DNA of 6,523 nucleotides from Flavobacteriaceae bacterium (lineage in GTDB: Bacteria > Bacteroidota > Bacteroidia > Flavobacteriales > Flavobacteriaceae): contig CANHBE010000148.1 in assembly GCA_947458575.1 (NCBI GenBank), positions 1-6,523 of the forward strand. Reading direction: 5' to 3'. Under the pieces are notes generated by a model. That model was not told the DNA's origin. It saw only the letters and a program-made list of their open reading frames with translations, and made no database searches. Numbering within the stretch: the first letter of the stretch is position 1; each line of letters starts with the position of its first letter. Both the position numbers and the translations under genes were made by a program. Positions 1 through 5,501 of this stretch are shown here, in pieces.

Positions 1-947
1 CTTACATCTACTAAGTTCATCATTGCGGCTTCGTCCAAAATCAAGTTGGTATTATTTATTTTGTAGACACCATGATCAAACAAGATGCGCTCTCGGACTT
101 GATCTTCTAAATAAAATAAGTTGATTTCACGCGGATTGACTTGAATGTCATAAGGTTTCATTTTCTCAATAGTGTCTTTGACTAATCGATGTGAGTTTTG
201 AAATTTTAGCTCACTTTTTATAAACGGGCTAAATTCCTTCTTTAGCTCCGAATCATCACCATCGAGGATAACCAAACCAAAACGACCAAAAAGTTCATTC
301 GCCAAAAAACGAGTGGCGTCTGCCAAATTATCGTGTTTCAGATATGCATTTTCAAAGAGTGTACAAAGCGTAGAGGCGTTATGATTTGAACCTAACTCTT
401 TTTTGAGCACTTTCAGTACCGTGTCAAGTCCATCGGTGGAAAGCCTCCCAACTGGTCCGCTACTTTCTTTGTTCCACCGAATTTTTTTTCCCCGGTGTTT
501 AAAGAAACAAATTTCCTCAAAATCATGATCTTCACTGGCCATCCAGAAAATGGGAACAAAGTGATACGGCGGATATTTTTCGTTTAAATCTTTTGCTAAA
601 TTCAGGGTTGATATAATTTTGTACAAGAAGTATAATGGTCCTGTGAAGAGGTTTAATTGATGTCCTGTGGTCACCGTAAAAGTATTTTCTTCAATAATAG
701 TACTAATGTTTTTTCGAGTTGCGTCGGTAAGATTGAATTTTGCATTTTGCTTTTCTAAAGCAGCAACTAAGACTTTTCTTTTATCTTTACAAAAATTCCC
801 TTGCTTTTCTATAATTTGTTTTCCAAAATTTTCCAAGGTCGGAAATCGATGATATAAAGATTTCAATTCAGTTTTTTGATTCAAATAATCCACAATTAGC
901 GGGGTAAAATATCCTGAACTTTGGTAACTAACTGTGTCTGAAGGCAT
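1..947 (-). CDS. bshC: Bacillithiol biosynthesis cysteine-adding enzyme BshC (partial, C-terminal part outside window)
   Basis: The reverse strand reads open from an ATG at 945-947 to the window edge: 315 codons of a protein that is usually about 530 residues, so roughly the last 40% is missing. BshC is the proposed cysteine ligase that adds cysteine to glucosaminyl-malate, the last step in making the cytoplasmic thiol bacillithiol. The call rests on two family signatures seen in the translation: TGHQLNLFTGPLYFLYK at residues 94-110, followed by FWMASEDHDFEE at 134-145. Both belong to the Rossmann-like core; the coiled-coil region known from the Bacillus enzyme would lie mainly in the missing part. 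There is no signal peptide or membrane segment. The start is supported by the alignment-like position of these motifs and by a -7 box about 25 bases upstream. The gene diverges from the radical SAM gene at 1078. No frameshift is seen. Identification is confident; activity is inferred from the family. Confidence 0.93.
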   Translation of the reverse strand, partial: MPSDTVSYQSSGYFTPLIVDYLNQKTELKSLYHRFPTLENFGKQIIEKQGNFCKDKRKVLVAALEKQNAKFNLTDATRKNISTIIEENTFTVTTGHQLNLFTGPLYFLYKIISTLNLAKDLNEKYPPYHFVPIFWMASEDHDFEEICFFKHRGKKIRWNKESSGPVGRLSTDGLDTVLKVLKKELGSNHNASTLCTLFENAYLKHDNLADATRFLANELFGRFGLVILDGDDSELKKEFSPFIKSELKFQNSHRLVKDTIEKMKPYDIQVNPREINLFYLEDQVRERILFDHGVYKINNTNLILDEAAMMNLVDV

Positions 948-971
948 GGTCTAATTTTTCGTAAATGTAAA

Positions 972-979
972 CAAAAGTA
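972..979 (-). promoter_or_regulatory. Candidate Bacteroidota -7 promoter box for bshC
   Basis: On the minus strand this reads TACTTTTG, an exact match to the Bacteroidota -7 consensus TAnnTTTG. It lies 24 bases upstream of the bshC ATG, which would give a short leader of roughly 15-20 bases. A clear TTG or TTTG -33 element at the expected distance is not visible, so the promoter is plausible but incomplete. Confidence 0.45.
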
Positions 980-1053
980 GCAAAACCTATTTTGGTTTAA
1001 CATCGGTTTTACATTAATACAGTTAGCTAGAACGCCATTTAATTTTTTACACT

Positions 1054-1061
1054 TATTTTTA
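1054..1061 (+). promoter_or_regulatory. Weak candidate -7 box for the radical SAM gene
   Basis: TATTTTTA matches TAnnTTTG except for the last base and lies 16 bases before the TTG start. If used, the transcript would have a very short leader of around 10 bases. No good -33 element is visible at the usual distance. In such T-rich sequence this can easily arise by chance. Confidence 0.22.
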
Positions 1062-1077
1062 CGCAAATATCAGATTT

Positions 1078-3279
1078 TTGAAAGCAAAAGTTTTTCTTAC
1101 GACGCCACCATTTACGCAACTCAATACGCCGTATCCGGCAACGGCTTATATTAAAGGATTCCTCAATACTATCGGTGTAGAATCCATACAAGCCGACTTA
1201 GGGATTGAAGTAATCTTAAAGTTGTTTTCAAAACAAGGCTTGGCTGATCTTTTTTCTTTTGTTGAGCAGAGCCAGCTTGAAGTTTCAGACAACAGTAAAA
1301 GAATCCTAGCGCTTCAGCAAGATTATATCAAAACTATAGACGCTGTGATTCTTTTCCTACAAGGGAAAAATTCAACACTTGCACTACAAATTTGTAGTGA
1401 ACATTTTTTGCCGCAAGCCAATAGATTTGCTCAGTTGGAAGAAATGGAGTGGGCCTTCGGAACTATGGGTAATCAAGATAAAGCAAAGCACTTGGCGACA
1501 CTGTATCTGGAGGATATCAGCGATTTTATTGTAGCATGTGTCGATGAGAATTTTGGTTTTAGTCGCTATGCTGAACGACTTGGTCGAAGCGCTAATTCTT
1601 TCGATGAATTATACGATGCTCTTCAACAAAAAGCAACCTATATTGACAATATTCTATTTTCTGTTTTGGAGAATAAAATGAAGGAAATCAAACCAAATCT
1701 TGTACTACTATCTGTTCCTTTTCCGGGGAATTTATATGCAGCTTTTCGCTGTGCGCAGTGGATTAAATTTTACTATCCAGACATCAAAATTGCAATGGGT
1801 GGCGGTTTTCCTAATACAGAGTTGCGTTCTCTTGCAGAGAAAAGAGTGTTTGAGTTTTTTGATTTTATCACGCTTGATGACGGCGAATTACCAGTTGAGT
1901 TAATTATTCGAAATCTTGAAGTGACTGATGAGAAGTTGATAAAGGAATACAAACGGACTTTCTTGCTCGAAGATGAATTAGTGTTATATCAGAATAATTC
2001 CACCAAAAGTGATTATAAGCAAAATGAAGTGGGAACTCCCGATTATTCAGATTTGCCGCTTGATCAATATATCTCAGTCATCGAAATTGTAAATCCCATG
2101 CACAGAATGTGGAGCGACGGACGATGGAATAAATTGACCATGGCGCATGGTTGCTACTGGGGCAAATGTACGTTCTGCGATATTTCACTCGATTATATCA
2201 AGATCTATGAGCCGATTGCAGCAAAGCTAATCGTCGATAGAATGGAAACGTTAATCAATCAGACAGGCGAAACAGGATTTCACTTTGTAGATGAAGCTGC
2301 TCCGCCGGCACTGATGCGAGAGGTTGCTTTAGAAATTTTGAGAAGGAAGCTTGTGGTGACTTGGTGGACAAACATCCGCTTTGAGAAAAGTTTTACAAGA
2401 GATATGTGTTTACTGCTCAGCGCATCAGGCTGTATTGCAGTTTCCGGTGGACTAGAAGTGGCGTCTGACCGATTGCTTAAATTGATCGATAAAGGCGTAA
2501 CTGTTGAACAAGTCGCGCAGGTAACCCGCAATTTTACTCAAGCCGGAATCATGGTGCATGCCTATCTTATGTATGGTTATCCAACTCAAACGATACAAGA
2601 AACGATTGACAGTCTTGAAATGGTTCGTCAATTATTTGAAATCGGCGTATTGCAATCTGGTTTTTGGCATCAGTTTGCAATGACTGCTCATAGTCCGGTT
2701 GGAATGTATCCGGAGGATTTTGGCGTAAAAAAAGACTCGGAAGAAATGGGCACTTTTGCGAACAATGACATATCATATTCGGATTCGACCGGTATCGATC
2801 ATGATCAATTTAGTTTCGGACTAAAGAAATCGCTCTATAATTTTATGCATGGCGTCGGCCTCGATTTTCCTTTGCAGGATTGGTTTGATTTTAAGATTCC
2901 AAAAACGAAAATTCATCCGGATTTCATCAGTAATGCCTTAGAGGAATCAGTAGATTTTAAAATAAAAGCCGGATCGAAAATCGTGTGGTTGGGCGGAAAA
3001 CCAGAGACCACGATGTTTACTAAATCGAAAAAAGGCAATATTTGGGAGATGATTTCATTGACTTTCCATCAGAAGAAACAGAGTTTTACAATTCAGTTAG
3101 GGAAAAAAGAGGGCGAATGGTTGGTCGGATTAATCAATCAAATCAGTGTTTCGAATCAGAAAATCATGACGCTTAAACAAATACAAGCTGATTTTGAGAC
3201 TGTTGCTGATGATTTTGAATTGTTCTGGTTTTCAAAATCGATGGGTTTGCTTAAAGCGAATGGACTCTTACAATTGTAA
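1078..3279 (+). CDS. B12-binding-domain-type radical SAM protein of unknown function, TTG start
   Basis: The 733-residue protein opens with KVFLTTPPFTQLNTPYPATA, a typical start for cobalamin-domain radical SAM proteins. Residues about 206-275 look like the second half of a B12-binding Rossmann fold: a hydrophobic strand with SVPFPGN (212-218), GGGFPN (241-246) and DDGE (267-270). The canonical DxHxxG ligand motif is not seen. The radical SAM core begins near 350 with GCYWGKCTFC; Cys359, Cys364 and Cys367 should hold the 4Fe-4S cluster with C-x4-C-x2-C spacing instead of the usual C-x3-C-x2-C. FVDEAAPP (403-410) and SGGLEVASDRLL (456-467) fit later core strands, the latter the usual SAM-contacting region. 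The last 130 or so residues form an unassigned domain. The start is TTG at 1078: no ATG or GTG lies between the upstream stop and 1078, and the first in-frame ATG (1444) would remove 122 residues including the conserved N-terminus. It is cytoplasmic by appearance. Substrate and reaction are unknown. Confidence 0.9.
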   Translation: MKAKVFLTTPPFTQLNTPYPATAYIKGFLNTIGVESIQADLGIEVILKLFSKQGLADLFSFVEQSQLEVSDNSKRILALQQDYIKTIDAVILFLQGKNSTLALQICSEHFLPQANRFAQLEEMEWAFGTMGNQDKAKHLATLYLEDISDFIVACVDENFGFSRYAERLGRSANSFDELYDALQQKATYIDNILFSVLENKMKEIKPNLVLLSVPFPGNLYAAFRCAQWIKFYYPDIKIAMGGGFPNTELRSLAEKRVFEFFDFITLDDGELPVELIIRNLEVTDEKLIKEYKRTFLLEDELVLYQNNSTKSDYKQNEVGTPDYSDLPLDQYISVIEIVNPMHRMWSDGRWNKLTMAHGCYWGKCTFCDISLDYIKIYEPIAAKLIVDRMETLINQTGETGFHFVDEAAPPALMREVALEILRRKLVVTWWTNIRFEKSFTRDMCLLLSASGCIAVSGGLEVASDRLLKLIDKGVTVEQVAQVTRNFTQAGIMVHAYLMYGYPTQTIQETIDSLEMVRQLFEIGVLQSGFWHQFAMTAHSPVGMYPEDFGVKKDSEEMGTFANNDISYSDSTGIDHDQFSFGLKKSLYNFMHGVGLDFPLQDWFDFKIPKTKIHPDFISNALEESVDFKIKAGSKIVWLGGKPETTMFTKSKKGNIWEMISLTFHQKKQSFTIQLGKKEGEWLVGLINQISVSNQKIMTLKQIQADFETVADDFELFWFSKSMGLLKANGLLQL

Positions 3280-3307
3280 TTCGCTTAAGATAGCAATTTT
3301 TATTTTT
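3279..3307 (+). terminator. Weak intrinsic terminator after the radical SAM gene
   Basis: A short hairpin can form between ATT-GC (3279-3284, with C3282 bulged) and GCAAT (3293-3297), with an 8-base loop. It is followed directly by a T-rich tract to 3307, broken once by an A. The stem is only five pairs, so termination would be leaky, but position and T-run fit a boundary between the radical SAM gene and the carboxylase genes. Confidence 0.35.
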
Positions 3308-3310
3308 CAA

Positions 3311-3358
3311 TTTGATGACTAATCTGATGATTTGAAAGTATATTTATCAATAAATTTA
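3311..3358 (+). promoter_or_regulatory. Candidate promoter for the biotin carrier gene
   Basis: Two overlapping arrangements resemble a Bacteroidota promoter. TTTG at 3311-3314 lies 24 bases before TATATTTA (3339-3346), and TTTG at 3331-3334 lies 16 bases before TAAATTTA (3351-3358). Each -7 candidate differs from TAnnTTTG only in the last base, and each spacing falls just outside the usual 17-23. The following leader would be about 13-25 bases. It is suggestive only. Confidence 0.3.
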
Positions 3359-3362
3359 CCGT

Positions 3363-3375
3363 TCTAATTTAAACA
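3363..3375 (+). repeat. 13-bp repeat copy 1, just upstream of the biotin carrier start
   Basis: TCTAATTTAAACA occurs here, two bases before the ATG at 3378, and again at 3950-3962, directly before the accC ATG. No purine-rich Shine-Dalgarno sequence is present at either gene, so the AT-rich element may be the translation-initiation context or a short regulatory site. Confidence 0.7.
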
Positions 3376-3377
3376 CT

Positions 3378-3863
3378 ATGAGTACGGACTACAAAGTGAA
3401 AGTGAATGGGTCACTAGACTTCACTCTCGAAAAGAGCAGCCTGTCACAACTCGATGCAGTGGAAGTGGGAGTTAATACTTTTCATATCCTGCATCAAAGC
3501 AAACCTTTTTCAGCTGAAATTATCGATTCCGATTTTTTACAGAAAACCTACCATATTAAGGTCAATAATAACTCTTATCAAGTAGTTATTTCCAACAAGC
3601 TAGATCAATTGATTACCGAAATGGGCTTTGAAAAAGGGAAATCAAAACACATCAATTCGATTAAAGCGCCAATGCCGGGACTCATTCTCGAAATTAGTGT
3701 CGAGGTGGGACAATCCGTCAAAGAGAATGACAATCTGATAATTCTGTCCGCCATGAAAATGGAGAACAGTTTCTTGTCTCCTCGCGACGGTGTGATAAAA
3801 TCGATTGCCGTAAAAGTAGGCGATGCAGTCGATAAAGGACAGTTGATGATTGAATTCGAATAA
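3378..3863 (+). CDS. Biotin carboxyl carrier protein of an acyl-CoA carboxylase (BT-like segment plus biotinyl domain)
   Basis: This 161-residue protein carries biotin between the biotin carboxylase and the carboxyltransferase. The C-terminal biotinyl domain (about 93-161) has IKAPMPG at 95-101, the AMKMEN biotinylation motif at 125-130 with Lys127 as the biotin site, and DGVI at 137-140. The lysine is 34 residues from the C-terminus, as expected. Residues 1-90 are beta-rich, with FHILHQSKPFSAEII and YHIKVNNNSYQVVI strands. They resemble the BT linker that, in the alpha subunit of propionyl-CoA carboxylase, joins the carboxylase domain to the carrier and contacts the beta subunit. This, not an AccB-like proline/alanine-rich linker, argues for a propionyl/acyl-CoA carboxylase. 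The next gene is accC, 99 bases on. An alternative is the carrier of a sodium-pumping decarboxylase, made less likely by the adjacent biotin carboxylase. Confidence 0.92.
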   Translation: MSTDYKVKVNGSLDFTLEKSSLSQLDAVEVGVNTFHILHQSKPFSAEIIDSDFLQKTYHIKVNNNSYQVVISNKLDQLITEMGFEKGKSKHINSIKAPMPGLILEISVEVGQSVKENDNLIILSAMKMENSFLSPRDGVIKSIAVKVGDAVDKGQLMIEFE

Positions 3864-3904
3864 ATCAAAAGAATCATGAGGCAAGAATAGTAAAATCATT
3901 GATG

Positions 3905-3916
3905 GGAATATATTCC
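3905..3916. repeat. Perfect 12-bp palindrome in the carrier-accC gap
   Basis: GGAATATATTCC is its own reverse complement and lies 46 bases upstream of the accC ATG. It could be a dimeric regulator's operator or chance in AT-rich DNA. No T-run follows it, so it is not a terminator. Confidence 0.5.
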
Positions 3917-3949
3917 GATTCGATTTGTTTCACAATGATGTCTCTTTTA

Positions 3950-3962
3950 TCTAATTTAAACA
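3950..3962 (+). repeat. 13-bp repeat copy 2, directly before the accC start
   Basis: TCTAATTTAAACA is identical to 3363-3375 and abuts the accC ATG. The rest of the two gaps is not alike, so the match is confined to the initiation region. It contains TAATTTAA, a poor match to a -7 box; a role in ribosome binding seems more likely given its closeness to the start codon. Confidence 0.7.
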
Positions 3963-5405
3963 ATGAAAAAAATAGTAGTAGCCAACCGCGGGGAAATAGC
4001 AATAAGGGTTATGAAAACCGCCAAGAAAATGGGCATCAAAACTGTGGCGGTATATTCCAAAATAGATAGAAATGCTCCGCATGTTAGGTTTGCTGACGAA
4101 GCTGTTTGCATCGGAGAGGCACCGTCTAATGAGTCGTATCTGTTGGGTAATAAAATAATTGAAGTGGCATTATCCTTACAAGCAGATGCCATACATCCAG
4201 GCTACGGATTTTTGAGCGAAAATGCTGATTTTGCTGAAGAGGTAGAGCGTAATGATTTGATTTTCATCGGTCCAAAATCGAAAGCGATTCGAATGATGGG
4301 AAGCAAATTGGCTGCGAAAGAGGCCGTAATGAATTACAACATTCCCATGGTTCCGGGAGTAGACCACGCGATTATCAACATTGAGGAAGCCAAAGCGACG
4401 GCCAATACAATCGGCTTTCCTATTTTAATCAAGGCCTCTGCTGGTGGAGGCGGAAAAGGGATGCGTATTGTTGAAAAAGAAAGTGATTTCGAATCTCAAA
4501 TGGATCGAGCCATTAGCGAAGCGACAGCTGCTTTTGGAGACGGATCAGTTTTCATAGAAAAGTATGTGACGTCGCCACGACATATAGAGATACAAGTCAT
4601 GGCAGATAGTCATGGTAATATTTTGTATTTTTTTGAGAGAGAATGTAGTATACAACGGCGTCATCAGAAAGTAGTGGAAGAAGCACCTTCATCTGTTTTG
4701 ACTCCGGAACTGAGAAAGAAAATGGGCGAAGCAGCCGTTTTGGTGGCAAAGTCATGCGAATACATCGGAGCAGGTACTGTGGAATTCTTGTTGGATGATA
4801 AACACAATTTTTACTTTTTAGAGATGAACACGCGTTTGCAAGTTGAACATCCTGTAACCGAAATGATAACAGGTGTCGACTTGGTGGAGCTTCAAATCAA
4901 AGTAGTACGCGGAGAGGCTTTACCCATGAAACAAGAGGATTTGTTTATACGCGGACATGCTATGGAACTTCGGGTTTATGCAGAAGATCCGTTGAATGAT
5001 TTCCTGCCAAGCGTAGGGCATTTGGATGTTTATGAACTGCCCAAAGGCGATGGAGTTCGCGTTGACAATGGCTTTGAGCAAGGCATGGATATTCCTATCT
5101 ATTACGACCCCATGTTGTCGAAACTAATCACATTCGGAAAAACACGAGAAGAGTCGATTCAATTGATTTTGAAAGCGATTGACGAGTATAAGATCGAAGG
5201 TGTTCAAACTACCTTGCCATTTGGAAGATTTGTGTTTGAACATGAAGCTTTTCGCTCCGGACATTTCGACACACATTTTGTAAAGAAATACTATGATGCA
5301 GCCATGCTTAAGAAACAGCAGGATGAAGAAGCTCAACTAGCTGCATTACTGGCTTTACAGCAATATCTTAAGGATCAAGAAATTGTTCGGCTGCCAAATG
5401 CATAA
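3963..5405 (+). CDS. accC: Biotin carboxylase subunit of an acyl-CoA carboxylase
   Basis: This ATP-grasp enzyme uses ATP and bicarbonate to carboxylate biotin on the carrier protein. The 480 residues start with the family's KKIVVANRGEIAIRV. HPGYGFLSEN is at 78-87, the glycine-rich ATP loop GGGGKGM at 161-167, and EMNTRLQVEHPVTE at 287-300. By position against E. coli AccC, the active-site residues appear present: Lys115, Lys157, His207, Lys236, Glu274, Glu287, Arg291, Gln293, Glu295 and Arg337. The protein is about 30 residues longer than the 450-residue E. coli enzyme. The extra C-terminus (about 449-480) is a charged, alanine/leucine/glutamine-rich predicted helix; no BT or biotinyl domain follows, since these are on the separate upstream protein. 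The ATG at 3963 gives the standard N-terminus. The gene lies between the carrier and carboxyltransferase genes on the same strand. The family call is firm; the enzyme itself does not define the acyl-CoA substrate. Confidence 0.96.
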   Translation: MKKIVVANRGEIAIRVMKTAKKMGIKTVAVYSKIDRNAPHVRFADEAVCIGEAPSNESYLLGNKIIEVALSLQADAIHPGYGFLSENADFAEEVERNDLIFIGPKSKAIRMMGSKLAAKEAVMNYNIPMVPGVDHAIINIEEAKATANTIGFPILIKASAGGGGKGMRIVEKESDFESQMDRAISEATAAFGDGSVFIEKYVTSPRHIEIQVMADSHGNILYFFERECSIQRRHQKVVEEAPSSVLTPELRKKMGEAAVLVAKSCEYIGAGTVEFLLDDKHNFYFLEMNTRLQVEHPVTEMITGVDLVELQIKVVRGEALPMKQEDLFIRGHAMELRVYAEDPLNDFLPSVGHLDVYELPKGDGVRVDNGFEQGMDIPIYYDPMLSKLITFGKTREESIQLILKAIDEYKIEGVQTTLPFGRFVFEHEAFRSGHFDTHFVKKYYDAAMLKKQQDEEAQLAALLALQQYLKDQEIVRLPNA

Positions 5406-5411
5406 GCTAAT

Positions 5412-5438
5412 TTCATAAAGAATATGAATCAATTTTTT
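5412..5438 (+). terminator. Weak terminator-like hairpin between accC and the carboxyltransferase gene
   Basis: TTCATA (5412-5417) and TATGAA (5423-5428) form a six-pair stem with a five-base loop, followed after four bases by six T residues (5433-5438). The stem is AT-rich and weak. It could reduce read-through from accC into the next gene rather than stop it. Confidence 0.35.
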
Positions 5439-5448
5439 ACGGGTAAAA
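5435..5448. repeat. 14-bp inverted repeat TTTTAC-GG-GTAAAA
   Basis: Two perfect six-base arms flank a GG centre. It overlaps the end of the T-run of the hairpin just upstream. It may be an operator-like site or part of an alternative RNA fold; GGGT (5441-5444) could also pair with ACCC (5452-5455). Confidence 0.45.
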
Positions 5449-5470
5449 GTGACCCAAAATAGATGTTTCA

Positions 5471-5491
5471 TTAACCTAGTAATTTGGTTAA
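5471..5491. repeat. Inverted repeat TTAACC-N9-GGTTAA before the carboxyltransferase start
   Basis: The six-base arms are perfect and the whole element spans 21 bases, ending 10 bases before the ATG at 5502. A bound protein or an RNA hairpin here would cover the ribosome-binding region. Nearby TAATTTG (5480-5486) resembles a -7 box but has one base too few between TA and TTTG. Confidence 0.45.
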
Positions 5492-5501
5492 CAAAAAGAA
5501 T

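Larger units (their letters stand above)
948..1077. other. Divergent intergenic region between bshC and the radical SAM gene
   Basis: These 130 AT-rich bases separate two divergent start codons and hold no gene. A small inverted repeat, AAACC (983-987) and GGTTT (994-998) with a 6-base spacer, lies just upstream of the bshC -7 box and could be a minor operator or chance. An in-frame stop at 1024-1026 closes the radical SAM frame upstream, and no ATG or GTG follows it before 1078. Confidence 0.6.

Noticed and set aside
667..852. 61-codon plus-strand open frame
   Set aside because: It lies antisense inside bshC, whose reverse-strand frame carries clear family motifs over the same bases. Its own translation shows no recognisable feature.
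3268..3279. Perfect palindrome TTACAATTGTAA at the end of the radical SAM gene
   Set aside because: It covers the last three codons and the stop, its T-run is distant, and a 12-base AT-rich palindrome with coding constraint is weak evidence for a site.
1078..3279. Radical SAM protein as part of a peptide-modifying (RiPP) or defence system
   Set aside because: No small precursor peptide, transporter, peptidase, nuclease or other partner is encoded beside it; its neighbours are bshC and carboxylase genes.
3847..3867. Imperfect inverted repeat TGATT...AATCA around ATTCGAAT at the end of the carrier gene
   Set aside because: The spacer is asymmetric, most of it is coding, and no T-run follows, so it is not supported as a terminator.
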